From: Streptomyces chumphonensis
GTDB taxonomy: Bacteria; Actinomycetota; Actinomycetes; Streptomycetales; Streptomycetaceae
Direction of reading: 5' to 3'
Assembly: GCF_014779715.1 (NCBI RefSeq)
Contig: NZ_JACXYU010000003.1
Span: forward strand, 186,001-250,000
Length of the DNA: 64,000 nucleotides
Part shown: positions 1 to 13,747 of the stretch, piece after piece
How the letters are laid out: the number at the start of each line of letters is the position of its first letter
How positions within the stretch are numbered: the first letter of the stretch is position 1
Made by a program: the position numbers and the translations under genes
The notes under the pieces: model-generated
Told to the model about the DNA's origin: nothing
Seen by the model: the letters and a program-made list of their open reading frames with translations, nothing else
The model's database searches: none

Positions 1-1863
<1,863 letters not shown>

Positions 1864-1868
1864 GGGTC

Positions 1869-2768
1869 ATGAGCACGCGTCAGCACACCGCCCTGCCGAA
1901 GGCCCGCACGCTCATCGAGGCGCTGCCCTGGCTCACCCGGCACCACGGCAAGACGGTCGTCATCAAGTTCGGCGGCAACGCCATGGTCGACGAGGAGCTC
2001 AAGGCGGCCTTCGCCCAGGACGTCGTCTTCCTCCGCCACGCCGGGCTGCGCCCCGTCGTCGTCCACGGCGGCGGCCCCCAGATCAGCGCCCAGCTCGACC
2101 GGCTCGGTCTCACCTCCGAGTTCAAGGCCGGGCTGCGGGTGACGACACCGGAGACCATGGACGTCGTCCGCATGGTGCTGGCCGGGCAGGTCCAGCGCGA
2201 GCTGGTCGGCCTGCTCAACCAGCACGGGCCGCTGGCCGTGGGCATGACCGGCGAGGACGCCCACCTCATGACCGCCACCAAGCGCTGGGCGGACGTCGAC
2301 GGCGAGCGGGTGGACATCGGCCGCGTCGGCGACGTGTCGGCCGTCGAACCGGGCGCCGTCCGGGCCCTGCTGGACGACGGCCGCATCCCGGTCATCTCCT
2401 CCATCGCCCGCAGCGCGGACGACGAGCACGTCTACAACGTCAACGCCGACACGGCCGCCGCCGCGCTGGCCGCCGCACTCGGCGCGGAGACGCTGATGGT
2501 CCTCACCGACGTCGAGGGCCTGTACGCGGACTGGCCCCGCAGCGACGACGTCATCAGCCGGCTCACCGTCAGCGAGCTGGAGAAGCTGCTGCCCGACCTG
2601 GCCAGCGGCATGGTGCCCAAGATGGAGGGCTGCCTGCACGCCGTGCGCCAGGGTGTGCGGACGGCCCGGGTCATCGACGGGCGGGTCCAGCACGCCATCC
2701 TGCTGGAGATCTTCACGGACGAGGGAATCGGCACCATGGTGGTGCCCGACGAGGGGGAGCACGCATGA
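1869..2768 (+). CDS. argB: Acetylglutamate kinase
   Basis: A 299-residue amino acid kinase that phosphorylates N-acetylglutamate, the controlled second step of the pathway. Visible signatures are KFGGNAM near the N-terminus, [10 protein letters not shown], the [12 protein letters not shown] stretch and the nucleotide-binding LTDVEGLY. An in-frame ATG at 1860 overlaps the argJ stop (ATGA) and would add three residues (MRV). I chose 1869 because [12 protein letters not shown] looks like the usual streptomycete N-terminus and GAGGG lies just upstream, though the spacing is short. Either start is coupled to argJ. Confidence 0.95.
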   Translation: MSTRQHTALPKARTLIEALPWLTRHHGKTVVIKFGGNAMVDEELKAAFAQDVVFLRHAGLRPVVVHGGGPQISAQLDRLGLTSEFKAGLRVTTPETMDVVRMVLAGQVQRELVGLLNQHGPLAVGMTGEDAHLMTATKRWADVDGERVDIGRVGDVSAVEPGAVRALLDDGRIPVISSIARSADDEHVYNVNADTAAAALAAALGAETLMVLTDVEGLYADWPRSDDVISRLTVSELEKLLPDLASGMVPKMEGCLHAVRQGVRTARVIDGRVQHAILLEIFTDEGIGTMVVPDEGEHA

Positions 2769-4021
2769 CCACCGGCGCGATCGACACGACGGGCGGCGTC
2801 ACCGGTGCCGGGCCCGGGAGCGGACCCGGCACCGGGAACGCCGCCCTGACGCGGCGCTGGCAGGGCGCCCTCATGGACAACTACGGCACGCCCCGCATCC
2901 CCCTGACGCACGGCGAGGGCGCCCGGCTCTGGGACGCCGACGGCAAGGAGTACCTGGACTTCGTCGGCGGCATCGCCGTCACGTCCCTCGGTACCGGCCA
3001 CCCCGCCGTCGTGCGCGCCGTCTCCGACCAGGTCGCCACGCTCGCGCACGTCTCGAACCTCTTCATCGCCGAGCCGACGGTCGCCCTCGCCGAACGGCTC
3101 CTGGAGCTGGCCGGCCGCCCCGGCGCCGTCTACTTCGCCAACTCGGGCGCCGAGGCGGTCGAGGCGGCCGTCAAGATCGGACGCCGCACCGGGCGCACGC
3201 ACATGGTCGCCACCGAGGGCGGCTTCCACGGCCGCACCATGGGGGCGCTCGCCCTGACCGGTCAGCCGCAGAAGCAGGATCCGTTCCGGCCGCTGCCCGG
3301 CGACGTCACCCACGTCCCCTACGGCGACGTGGAGGCGCTGCGGGCGGCCGTCACCGAGGAGACGGCGCTGTTCGTCGTCGAGCCGGTCCAGGGGGAGAAC
3401 GGCGTCGTCGTTCCGCCCGAGGGCTACCTCGCCGCCGCGCGGGAGATCACCCGGGCGACCGGCACGCTGCTGGTGGTCGACGAGATCCAGACCGGCATCG
3501 GCCGGACCGGGCACTGGTTCGCCGGCCAGGCCCAGGGCGTCGAGCCGGACGTCATCACCCTGGCCAAGGGCCTGGGTGCGGGCCTTCCCCTCGGCGCCAC
3601 CCTCGCGTTCGGCGACGCGGCCGGGCTGCTGACGCCCGGCCAGCACGGCTCCACCTTCGGCGGCAACCCCGTCGCCTGCGCGGCCGGACTGGCGGTCCTG
3701 GAGACGATCGCGGCCGACGGGCTGCTCGCCCACGTCCACCGGGTCGGCTCCCAACTGCGGGACGCCATCTGGGCTTTGGGGCATCCTTTGATCGACCGGG
3801 TCCGCGGCGCCGGGCTGCTGCTGGGTATCGTGCTCACCGAGCCCGTCGCCGCCCGGGCCCAACAGGCGGCTCAGGACGCGGGCTTCCTGGTGAACGCCGT
3901 CGCCCCGGACGTCGTCCGGCTGGCGCCGCCGCTGATCATCTCGGAGGACGAGGTGGACGCCCTCGTACGGGCGCTCCCCGCCGTCCTGGACGCCGCGGAC
4001 CCCGCACGATCAGCCCGATGA
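2765..4021 (+). CDS. argD: Acetylornithine aminotransferase
   Basis: A 418-residue class III PLP-dependent aminotransferase that makes N-acetylornithine from the semialdehyde and glutamate. The PLP lysine is Lys268 in [30 protein letters not shown] binds the cofactor phosphate, and [13 protein letters not shown] holds the conserved aspartate. The first 30 or so residues are a Gly/Thr/Pro-rich extension before the fold begins at LMDNYGTP. The ATG overlaps the argB stop by four bases, and the stop in turn overlaps an in-frame argR ATG. Confidence 0.97.
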   Translation: MTTGAIDTTGGVTGAGPGSGPGTGNAALTRRWQGALMDNYGTPRIPLTHGEGARLWDADGKEYLDFVGGIAVTSLGTGHPAVVRAVSDQVATLAHVSNLFIAEPTVALAERLLELAGRPGAVYFANSGAEAVEAAVKIGRRTGRTHMVATEGGFHGRTMGALALTGQPQKQDPFRPLPGDVTHVPYGDVEALRAAVTEETALFVVEPVQGENGVVVPPEGYLAAAREITRATGTLLVVDEIQTGIGRTGHWFAGQAQGVEPDVITLAKGLGAGLPLGATLAFGDAAGLLTPGQHGSTFGGNPVACAAGLAVLETIAADGLLAHVHRVGSQLRDAIWALGHPLIDRVRGAGLLLGIVLTEPVAARAQQAAQDAGFLVNAVAPDVVRLAPPLIISEDEVDALVRALPAVLDAADPARSAR

Positions 4022-4035
4022 GCCGGAGAGTGACG

Positions 4036-4563
4036 ATGACCGAGGAGCCCCTCAGCGGACCGGCCGTGCCGCAGACGCGCACGGCCCGGCACCGCCGGAT
4101 CGTGGACATCCTCGGACGGCAGGCCGTCCGGTCGCAGAGCCAGCTCGCCAAGCTGCTCGCCGACGACGGCCTGTCCGTCACCCAGGCCACGCTCTCCCGC
4201 GACCTGGACGAGCTGGGGGCGGTGAAGATCCGCAACACCGGCGGTGAGCTGATCTACGCCGTGCCCGGCGAGGGCGGTGACCGCACGCCCCGCGCCCCGC
4301 TCGGGGAGTCGGCGACCGAGGGACGCATGGCGCGGCTGGCGGGGGAGCTGATGATCTCCGCCGAGGCGTCGGCCAACCTCGTCGTCCTGCGCACGCCGCC
4401 CGGCGCCGCGCAGTTCCTGGCCTCGGCCATCGACCAGGCGGGCGTGCACGAGATCATCGGCACCATCGCCGGTGACGACACGCTCCTGCTCATCAGCCGC
4501 GCGCCCGACGGCGGCCAGGCCCTCGCGGACCACCTCCTGACCCTGGCCCAGCGCCACCGCTAG
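4036..4563 (+). CDS. argR: Arginine repressor
   Basis: A 175-residue ArgR/AhrC-type repressor that, as an arginine-bound hexamer, represses arginine biosynthesis. The N-terminal winged helix-turn-helix spans about residues 20-80 ([31 protein letters not shown]). The C-terminal oligomerisation and arginine-binding domain includes [12 protein letters not shown], with the Asp pair that contacts arginine in the family. ATG 4018 overlaps the argD stop and would add six residues; I prefer ATG 4036 because GGAGAG lies six bases upstream. It is the last gene of the operon, so it is probably autoregulated. A target box is visible before argG. Confidence 0.95.
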   Translation: MTEEPLSGPAVPQTRTARHRRIVDILGRQAVRSQSQLAKLLADDGLSVTQATLSRDLDELGAVKIRNTGGELIYAVPGEGGDRTPRAPLGESATEGRMARLAGELMISAEASANLVVLRTPPGAAQFLASAIDQAGVHEIIGTIAGDDTLLLISRAPDGGQALADHLLTLAQRHR

Positions 4564-4614
4564 GGCGCGGGGTCCGCCCGCCACCGGGTGACGCGGCGCG
4601 GCCGGGCGGTGGGG

Positions 4615-5220
4615 CTACGGCGCGGCCGGGGGCGCCGACGGCAGCGGCGGCAGGGGCAGGGGGAGGCCCGGCAGCCCGTCCAGGCTCGTGGGGATGTCCG
4701 GCTTCCGCTGGAAGTAGGCGTTCAGCGTCTCGTCCGTCTCCCGCTCGAAGCGGGAGCGGTGCAGGGACCGGTCCTCGTCGTAGGTCATGAACGGCACGGC
4801 GTATCCGCAGGTGTCGCGGATGTGCTCGGCGGTGACGACGATGACGGCGCGCAGGCCGTGCGGGGCGCCGTCCGCGTCCGGGAAGCGGGCGAGCAGTCCG
4901 GGGAAGCGGGGGTCGTCCCGGAAGACGGGTTCGCCGCGCCCGTGCACGCGGACGATGTTCGGCGGGCCGGTGAAGGCGCACCACATCAGCGTGATCCTGC
5001 CGTTCTCGCGCAGGTGGGCGACGGTCTCGGCGTTGCTGCCCGCGTAGTCGAGGTAGGCGACCGTGTGGGCGTCCAGGACGGCGAACGACCCGCGCAGCCC
5101 CTTGGGGGAGAGGTTGACCGTGCCGTCGGCCGCGAGGGGCGCGGTGGCGGTGAAGAAGACGGGCTGCTCCTCGATGAAGGCCCGTAGCCTGCCGTCGATG
5201 CGTTCGTGGCTTTGACCCAT
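4615..5220 (-). CDS. Pyridoxamine 5'-phosphate oxidase family protein
   Basis: About 201 residues with a split-barrel flavin/F420-binding fold. The features are FFTATAPLAADGTVNLSPKG near the N-terminus, then YLDYAGSNAETVAHLRENGRITLMWCAF, RVHGRGEPVF and a C-terminal MTYDEDRSLHR segment. Members of this clade have mostly unknown substrates; some bind FMN, heme or F420. The tail is Pro/Leu-rich. The start is ATG 5220 (MGQSHERID); an in-frame ATG at 5229 adds three residues and neither has a clear ribosome site. It converges on argR and diverges from argG, with no evident link to arginine. Confidence 0.85.
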   Translation of the reverse strand: MGQSHERIDGRLRAFIEEQPVFFTATAPLAADGTVNLSPKGLRGSFAVLDAHTVAYLDYAGSNAETVAHLRENGRITLMWCAFTGPPNIVRVHGRGEPVFRDDPRFPGLLARFPDADGAPHGLRAVIVVTAEHIRDTCGYAVPFMTYDEDRSLHRSRFERETDETLNAYFQRKPDIPTSLDGLPGLPLPLPPLPSAPPAAP

Positions 5221-5320
5221 GCGGCGCATTCAACATCATCCGGACCGGCCGGCACCACCCGAAATCGGTGGTGGAAGCGCGGTCCTACCCCGGGCCTGAG
5301 CGCGCCAAACCACGACCGCG

Positions 5321-5356
5321 TTGACGAACCATGCGACGGGATGCATACTTATACCA
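5321..5356 (+). promoter_or_regulatory. argG promoter with overlapping ARG-box-like operator
   Basis: TTGACG at 5321-5326 and CATACT at 5344-5349 are separated by 17 bp and form a good vegetative promoter. The AT-rich imperfect palindrome TGCATACTTATACCA at 5342-5356 resembles the TNAAT-wwww-ATTCA core of ArgR operators and covers the -10 region. This is inference from motif similarity; binding of the ArgR encoded at 4036-4563 would block polymerase. AGGAGA lies about 5 bp before the argG start. Confidence 0.6.
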
Positions 5357-5385
5357 GTCGCCGTATGGATCGTTAGGAGAACCCC

Positions 5386-6582
<1,197 letters not shown>

Positions 6583-6610
6583 CCTGCGCCCGTACGACCC
6601 CGGGCGACCC

Positions 6611-8123
<1,513 letters not shown>

Positions 8124-8190
8124 GCACCGGCCGGTCTGGGTACGGTGGTCGCTTCGAGGACCGCCGCCCGGACCGTGCAGGGAGCCCGCG

Positions 8191-9162
8191 ATGCCGTTCG
8201 CCCGTCTGGCCACCGCGACCACACCCACCGCCCACATCGGGCTGGGCCTTGCGGCGGTGGGCCGTCCCGGTTACCTCAACCTCGGCCGGGAGGCCGACCT
8301 CCCGGCCGAGCGCAGCGTCGAGGCCCTGCGGGAGCGCACGCACGAGCTGCTGGACGCCGCGTACGCGCAGGGGGTGCGCTACATCGACACGGCGCGGTCC
8401 TACGGCCGCGCCGAGGAGTTCCTGGGCTCCTGGCTGGACGCCCACCCCGAGGCCGACGACCTGGTGATCGGCAGCAAGTGGGGCTACGCGTACACCGCGA
8501 ACTGGCGCACCCGGGCGGACGTGCACGAGGTCAAGGAACACAGCCTGGCGATGTACGAGACGCAGCGCGCGGAGACCCGCGATCTGCTCGGCGACCACCT
8601 CGACCTCTACCAGATCCACTCCCTGACGCCCGACAGTCCGGCCCTGACCGACACGACCCTGCACGCGCACCTGGCGCGGCTCGCGGAGGAGGGGGTGTCG
8701 GTCGGCTTCTCCACCAGCGGCCCGGAGCAGGCCCGCGCCATCCGCGCGGCGCTGGAGGTGCGGGTCGCGGGCGAGCCGCTGTTCCGCTCGGTGCAGGCCA
8801 CCTACAACCTGTTGGAGCCCTCCGCCGGTCCGGCGCTCGTCGAGGCCCACGACGCCGGGCTCACGGTGATCGTCAAGGAGGCGGTGGCCAACGGCCGGCT
8901 CGCCGGGGAGCGGGCGCCGGAGCCGCTGCGCCGGATCGCGGGGGAGCTGGACGCGGGCTGCGACGCCGTCGCGCTGGCCGCCGTGCTGGGCCGCCCGTGG
9001 GCGTTCGTCGTCCTCTCCGGCGCCGCCACCGCCGAGCAGTTGTTCACCAATCTGCACGCGGTCACCGTCGAGCTCGGCGAGGAGCACACCGAGGCGCTCG
9101 CCGAGCTCATCGAGGAACCGGAGGCGTACTGGCGCCGCCGTGCCGAACTGCCCTGGAACTGA
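8191..9162 (+). CDS. Aldo/keto reductase
   Basis: A 323-residue NAD(P)H-dependent (beta/alpha)8 oxidoreductase. The catalytic residues can be placed as Asp and Tyr in [16 protein letters not shown] and Lys in VIGSKWGY; the catalytic His of the classical tetrad is expected in QIHSLTPD. The substrate is unknown. ATG follows GGAGCCCGCG. TACGGT around 8140-8145 could be its -10 element. The divergent operator of the downstream TetR gene starts 41 bp after the stop, so it is probably not part of that unit. Confidence 0.9.
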   Translation: MPFARLATATTPTAHIGLGLAAVGRPGYLNLGREADLPAERSVEALRERTHELLDAAYAQGVRYIDTARSYGRAEEFLGSWLDAHPEADDLVIGSKWGYAYTANWRTRADVHEVKEHSLAMYETQRAETRDLLGDHLDLYQIHSLTPDSPALTDTTLHAHLARLAEEGVSVGFSTSGPEQARAIRAALEVRVAGEPLFRSVQATYNLLEPSAGPALVEAHDAGLTVIVKEAVANGRLAGERAPEPLRRIAGELDAGCDAVALAAVLGRPWAFVVLSGAATAEQLFTNLHAVTVELGEEHTEALAELIEEPEAYWRRRAELPWN

Positions 9163-9202
9163 CCGGCACGGACACCGGGTCGGCCGTACCGCTGCCACGG
9201 AT

Positions 9203-9260
9203 TGAGACGTCAGTGCCCCGAATGAGACATCAATGTCTCACCTGCGCTACCGTTGTCTCA
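9203..9260. promoter_or_regulatory. Nested palindromic operator of the TetR-MFS unit
   Basis: A perfect 18-bp palindrome, TGAGACATCAATGTCTCA, lies at 9223-9240. The same half-sites recur exactly 20 bp further out on each side (TGAGAC at 9203-9208, GTCTCA at 9255-9260), giving dyad symmetry around 9231.5. The outer right half-site ends on the A of the presumed TetR start ATG. A possible -10 (TACCGT, 9248-9253) lies inside. The position predicts autorepression. Confidence 0.8.
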
Positions 9261-9811
9261 TGTCCGTCCCCCGTGAACAGATCCTCAAGGCCGCCGCCGA
9301 ACTGCTGTCCCGCCGGGCCACGGCGTCCATGGACGAGATCGCCCGCTCCGCCGGCATCAGCCGTGCCACGCTGCACCGGCACTTCGCCGGGCGCGAGGCG
9401 CTCGTCGCGGCCCTCGGCGAGCTCGGGATCCGGCAGATCGAGGAGGGTCTGGACGCCGCCCGCATCGACGAGGGCGACCCGGCCGAAGCGCTGCGCCGAC
9501 TCATCGACGAGGCCACGGCCGTCGCCGGGTTCCTGGCCTTCCTCTACGGCGAGAACGAGCTCTACGAGAGCGACCCGATGGTCGCCGGATGGGCGCGCGT
9601 CGACGCCCGGGTGGGCGCGCTCCTGAAGCGGGGCCGGGAGGAGGGCGTCCTGCGCGGTGACCTGTCCACCGCCTGGCTCGTCGACGCGCTGTTCGCCCTC
9701 GTCGCCGCCTCGGGCTGGAGCGTCCAGGACGGTCGGCTGGCCCGCAGGGACGCCTCCCGCGTCGTCGCCGAGCTCCTGCTCGGCGGCGCGCTGGAACGGA
9801 GTGCCCGATGA
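9260..9811 (+). CDS. TetR family transcriptional regulator
   Basis: A 183-residue one-component repressor. The N-terminal helix-turn-helix is ILKAAAELLSRRATASMDEI followed by ARSAGISRATLHRHFAGREAL; the rest is the variable ligand-binding domain. I place the start at ATG 9260 (MSVPREQ). There is no ribosome site, but a -10-like TACCGT ends six bases before the ATG, which suggests a leaderless mRNA. An in-frame ATG at 9233 would place the operator inside the gene. The stop overlaps the efflux pump ATG, so the two are co-transcribed and the pump's substrate is probably the inducer. Confidence 0.9.
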   Translation: MSVPREQILKAAAELLSRRATASMDEIARSAGISRATLHRHFAGREALVAALGELGIRQIEEGLDAARIDEGDPAEALRRLIDEATAVAGFLAFLYGENELYESDPMVAGWARVDARVGALLKRGREEGVLRGDLSTAWLVDALFALVAASGWSVQDGRLARRDASRVVAELLLGGALERSAR

Positions 9812-11358
9812 CCGCGCGGTCCACCGCCGCCGCCCGGCCCGCGGGCGGCCGAGCAGCCGGCCCGGGGCGCTGGCTCGCCCTCGCCGTCCTCGCCCTCGCC
9901 GTGCTCCTCGTCGCCATCGACGCCACCGTGCTCGCGCTGGCGACGCCCTTCCTCAGCGAGGACCTGCGGCCCTCGGGCACCCAGCTGCTGTGGATCGGCG
10001 ACGTCTACTCGTTCGTCATCGCCGGGCTGCTCGTCTCCATGGGCGGTCTCGGCGACCGCGTCGGCCGCAAGCGGCTGCTGCTCGCCGGTGCGGCGGCGTT
10101 CGGCGCCCTCTCCGTGCTCAACGCCTACGCCCACAGCCCGGAGGCGATGATCCTCTGGCGCGCGCTCCTCGGCGTCGCCGGGGCCACGCTCATGCCCGCC
10201 ACCCTCGCGCTGATCCGCAACCTCTTCCACGACCCGCGCGAACGCAGCCTCGCGGTCGGCATCTGGGGGGCGATGGCCTCGGCCGGCGCGGCCGTCGGGC
10301 CCGTCGTCGGGGGCTTCCTCCTGGAGCACTTCTGGTGGGGCTCGGTGTTCCTCATCAACCTCCCGGTGATGGCCGTGCTCGTGCTGGTCGGAGCCAGGGT
10401 GCTGCCCGAGTCCAAGAACCCCGACCCCGGGCCGTGGGACCTGCCGAGCGTGGGACTGTCGATGGTGGGGCTCGTCGGCGTCGTCTACGCGATCAAGGAG
10501 ACCGCCGCCCACGGACCCGACCGGTACGCCGCCCTGGCCGGCGCGGTCGGCGCCCTGGCGCTGGCCGCCTTCGTCCGCCGTCAGCTCCGGCTGCCGTCCC
10601 CGCTGCTCGACATGCGCCTCTTCCGCCGGCGCGGGTTCTCCGGCGCCGTCCTCGCCGACCTGCTGACGATCCTGGGCCTGTCCGGGCTGATCTTCTTCCT
10701 CTCCCAGTTCCTCCAGATGGTGCAGGGCCGCTCGCCGCTCCAGGCGGGGCTCGCCGAACTCCCCGCCGCCCTGGGCGCGGTGGCCGCCGGGCTGCTGGCC
10801 GGGCGGGTGGCCAGGGGCACCTCCGTGCGCGGCGCGGTCAGCGGCGGACTCGCGGCCGTCGGCCTGGCGCTGGGCGCCTGCGTGTGGCTGGACGCCACCA
10901 CGGAGTACTGGCTGCTCGGGTCGGTCCTGCTCGTCGTCGGCATCGGGGCCGGGCTGGCGTTCACGGTGACCGCCGATGTCATCCTCTCCAGCGTGCCCGA
11001 GGAGGAGGCCGGGGCGGCCTCGGCCGTCTCGGAGACGGCGTACGAGCTGGGGACGGCGCTCGGCATCGCGCTCCTGGGCTCCGTGGTGACCGGGCTCTAC
11101 CGGGACTTCACCGTCCCCGCCGGGGTTCCGGCCCAGGACGCCGCCGGGGCACGCGAGTCGCTGGGTGCGGCGGTGGAGACGGCGGGCACCCTGCCGGAGC
11201 CGTTGGGCGGCCGACTGCTGTCCGCGGCGCAGGAGGGCTTCACCGAGGGGCTGCGGACCGCCGCCGGCGCCGGTTCGCTGGTGCTGCTCACGGCGGCGGC
11301 CGCCGCCTGGTGGCTGCTGCGCGGCCAGCGCCTGGGCGACGCCCCCGAGCGGGAGTGA
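9808..11358 (+). CDS. MFS drug/H+ antiporter, DHA2 (14-TM, EmrB/QacA type)
   Basis: A 516-residue integral membrane transporter. Hydrophobic segments run along the whole length, consistent with 14 helices. Family motifs are the first-helix VAIDATVLALATPFLSEDL (antiporter D1 region), motif A GDRVGRKRLLLAG, and motif C-like GAMASAGAAVGPVVGG. It probably exports toxic or antibiotic-like compounds with proton exchange. It overlaps the TetR gene by ATGA, the usual self-regulated resistance pair. The 3' end converges on the acyltransferase gene only 12 bp away, with no clear terminator between them. Confidence 0.92.
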   Translation: MTARSTAAARPAGGRAAGPGRWLALAVLALAVLLVAIDATVLALATPFLSEDLRPSGTQLLWIGDVYSFVIAGLLVSMGGLGDRVGRKRLLLAGAAAFGALSVLNAYAHSPEAMILWRALLGVAGATLMPATLALIRNLFHDPRERSLAVGIWGAMASAGAAVGPVVGGFLLEHFWWGSVFLINLPVMAVLVLVGARVLPESKNPDPGPWDLPSVGLSMVGLVGVVYAIKETAAHGPDRYAALAGAVGALALAAFVRRQLRLPSPLLDMRLFRRRGFSGAVLADLLTILGLSGLIFFLSQFLQMVQGRSPLQAGLAELPAALGAVAAGLLAGRVARGTSVRGAVSGGLAAVGLALGACVWLDATTEYWLLGSVLLVVGIGAGLAFTVTADVILSSVPEEEAGAASAVSETAYELGTALGIALLGSVVTGLYRDFTVPAGVPAQDAAGARESLGAAVETAGTLPEPLGGRLLSAAQEGFTEGLRTAAGAGSLVLLTAAAAAWWLLRGQRLGDAPERE

Positions 11359-11370
11359 CGCGCCGGCTGC

Positions 11371-12051
11371 TCAGGCCGCCTTGGCCTTGGTCGCGTAGAT
11401 GTCGACGTACTCCTGGCCGGACAGCCGCATGACCTCGCTCATGACCTCGTCGGTCACCGCGCGCAGCACGTAGCGGTCGCGGTCCATGCCCTCGTAGCGG
11501 GAGAAGTCCAGCGGCTCGCCGAACCGCACGGTGATCCGCAGCCCGGGACCGACGCGGGGCAGTCCGCTGCCGCCCGGCTGCACCCGGTCGGTGCCGATCA
11601 TCGCGAACGGCACGACCGGGGCGCCCGTCATCAGCGCCAGCCGGGCGATGCCCGTCCGGCCCCGGTAGAGGCGGCCGTCGGGGGAGCGGGTGCCCTCGGG
11701 GTAGATGCCGAAGACGTTGCCCTGCTCCAGCACCCGGCGGCCCGTCATCAGGGCCGCCACGCCGCCCCGGCCGCCGTCCCGGTCGACGGGGATCATGCCG
11801 CAGCCGGTGAAGAACCACGCCATCAGCCGCCCCTTGAGGCTCGTGCCGGTGACGTACTCGTCCTTGCCGATGAAGAACACCTGACGCTCGGTGACCAGCG
11901 GCAGGATCATCGAGTCGATGAACGTCAGGTGGTTGCCCGCGAGGATCACCGGACCCGTGCCCGGGATACGCTCCGCACCCTCGATGCGCGGGCGGAAGAA
12001 CAGGCGCAGGAACGGTCCGAGTACCGCCCGGATCAGGACGAAACGGCGCAT
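11371..12051 (-). CDS. 1-acylglycerol-3-phosphate O-acyltransferase (PlsC family)
   Basis: A 226-residue lysophospholipid acyltransferase that should make phosphatidic acid from lysophosphatidic acid at the membrane. The catalytic NHxxxxD motif is NHLTFID, and the glycerophosphate-binding motif is YPEGTRSPDG. A hydrophobic N-terminal stretch likely anchors it. ATG 12051 is preceded by GGAGG about nine bases upstream. Paralogues are common in streptomycetes, so the exact acyl acceptor is uncertain. Confidence 0.9.
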   Translation of the reverse strand: MRRFVLIRAVLGPFLRLFFRPRIEGAERIPGTGPVILAGNHLTFIDSMILPLVTERQVFFIGKDEYVTGTSLKGRLMAWFFTGCGMIPVDRDGGRGGVAALMTGRRVLEQGNVFGIYPEGTRSPDGRLYRGRTGIARLALMTGAPVVPFAMIGTDRVQPGGSGLPRVGPGLRITVRFGEPLDFSRYEGMDRDRYVLRAVTDEVMSEVMRLSGQEYVDIYATKAKAA

Positions 12052-12309
12052 CACGGGTTCAGCCTCCGGTGGGTGGGATCGGTCTGCGCCGCCGGGCGCG
12101 TTCACGACGATATCGGGCGCCGGGGGCCCGCGAACCACCGGGTAACCCGCGCCGCCGCACCGCTCGACGGTAACGTCCCGGTGTTTCCGCCGTGTTCCGC
12201 ACGCCGTCTCCCTCCGGCCACCACGCCGCGTCTACGCTTCGGCGCGTCATCTGCCGGGGACGGGTGCCGGGTTCGCCGTGCGCGCTCCCCGCGCCACCGA
12301 GGAGGTTCC

Positions 12310-13473
12310 ATGGAAGACGTGCAGCGGCCCGGGCGCAGGGCGCTCCTGGGCGCGACGGTACTGGGGGCGGCCGGCGCTGCCGCGATCGGCGCGGCGGGCC
12401 CCGCCGCGGCGGCCACCGCCCGGCCCGAGGGGTCCCGGGGACGCGGGCCGGACCGGCTGCCGGTACCCGCCGTCATCGCCCACCGGGGAGCCAGCGGCTA
12501 CCGCCCGGAGCACACGTTCGGCGCCTACCGACTGGCGCTCGACATGGGCGCGGACGTGATCGAGCAGGACCTCGTGCCCACCCGGGACGGCCACCTCGTG
12601 TGCCGGCACGAGAACGAGATCGGCGGCACCACCGACGTCGCCGACCACCCGGAGTTCGCCGACCGCCGGACCACGAAGACCGTGGACGGCCGGGAGTTCA
12701 CGGGCTGGTTCACCGAGGACTTCACCCTCCGGGAGCTGAAGACGCTGCGCGCGACCGAGCGCATCCCCGAGCGGCGGCCCGACAACACCCTCTACGACGG
12801 CCGTTGGGAGGTGCCCACGTTCGCCGAGGTGCTCGACTGGGCCGAGGCGGAGGGCCGTCGGCGGCGGCGCACCGTCTGGCTGCACGTCGAGACCAAGCAC
12901 CCCAGCTACTTCCGGGCGCTCGGGCTCGGGCTGGAGGAGCGGCTGGCCCGGCTGCTGCGGGCGCACCGGCTGCACCGCCGGAGCGCGCCGGTGTTCGTCC
13001 AGTCCTTCGAGCCCGGCAGCATCCGGCGCATGGCCCGGCTGGTGGACACCCCCGGCGTCGTCCTGCTGTCCTCGGCCGGCTCCCGGCCGTGGGACTTCGT
13101 GGAGGCGGACGACCCGCGCACCGTCGCCGACCTCGTGACGCCCGAGGGGCTCGACTGGATCGCCTCGTTCGCCCGGGGCATCGGGCCGACGCTGGACCTG
13201 ATCCTGCCCCGCCGCCCGGACGGGAGCCTCGGGGACCCGACGACCCTGGTGCGGGACGCCCACGCGCGCGGGCTGGTGCTGCACCCCTACACCATGCGCA
13301 ACGAGAACGCCTTCCTCCCCGCCGACTTCCGTCGCGGCACCGACCCGGGCGCCTACGGCGACGCGTTCGGGGCCCTGCGCACCTACTTCGGGACGGGGAT
13401 CGACGGCCTCTTCACCGACCACCCCGACACCGCCCTGCTGGCGGCCGACGACGTCCGGCGCGGGCGCGGCTGA
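12310..13473 (+). CDS. Glycerophosphodiester phosphodiesterase, Tat-exported
   Basis: A 387-residue GlpQ-type enzyme that hydrolyses glycerophosphodiesters to glycerol 3-phosphate and alcohol outside the cell. Residues 8-40 are a twin-arginine signal (PGRRALLGATVLGAAGAAA followed by AxA sites). Catalytic and Ca2+-binding residues are in IAHRGASGYRPEHT and VIEQDLVPTRDGHLVCRHE. HPYTMRNENAFLP and LFTDHPDTA complete the barrel. ATG follows GAGGAGGTTCC. A long hairpin lies right after the stop. Confidence 0.95.
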   Translation: MEDVQRPGRRALLGATVLGAAGAAAIGAAGPAAAATARPEGSRGRGPDRLPVPAVIAHRGASGYRPEHTFGAYRLALDMGADVIEQDLVPTRDGHLVCRHENEIGGTTDVADHPEFADRRTTKTVDGREFTGWFTEDFTLRELKTLRATERIPERRPDNTLYDGRWEVPTFAEVLDWAEAEGRRRRRTVWLHVETKHPSYFRALGLGLEERLARLLRAHRLHRRSAPVFVQSFEPGSIRRMARLVDTPGVVLLSSAGSRPWDFVEADDPRTVADLVTPEGLDWIASFARGIGPTLDLILPRRPDGSLGDPTTLVRDAHARGLVLHPYTMRNENAFLPADFRRGTDPGAYGDAFGALRTYFGTGIDGLFTDHPDTALLAADDVRRGRG

Positions 13474-13474
13474 C

Positions 13475-13520
13475 CGGCCCGTTCCGGTGCGGGCCGGTAC
13501 CGCACCGGAACACCGGGCCG
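13475..13520 (+). terminator. Hairpin after the phosphodiesterase gene
   Basis: The main perfect 11-bp stem pairs 13481-13491 with 13501-13511. A further 6 bp (13475-13480 with 13515-13520) extends it across a three-base bulge. There is no T-run, so this is a U-less terminator candidate. Confidence 0.65.
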
Positions 13521-13747
13521 ATCCGGTGAATCGCAGGCGGGTCGGGAATCTCACAGGCGACTTGGCTGCCGCGGCGTTCCCGCTGCCTGGGATGTCTGCG
13601 CAGAATGCTCTGGACGGAGGTTGGAGAACCCGGTCAGGGGGGAAGGGTGCGAGAGACAACCGGCGTCACCAGGGCAGCCCCGCCCGTCCGCGCGACCCTC
13701 ACTCCCCGGCGCGGCGGGCTCGAGACACCAGAAAGAGGCGTGCGCAC

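Noticed and set aside
4574..4609. Hairpin between argR and the convergent oxidase-fold gene
   Set aside because: Only a 7-bp stem with a long 22-base loop; too weak to call a terminator.
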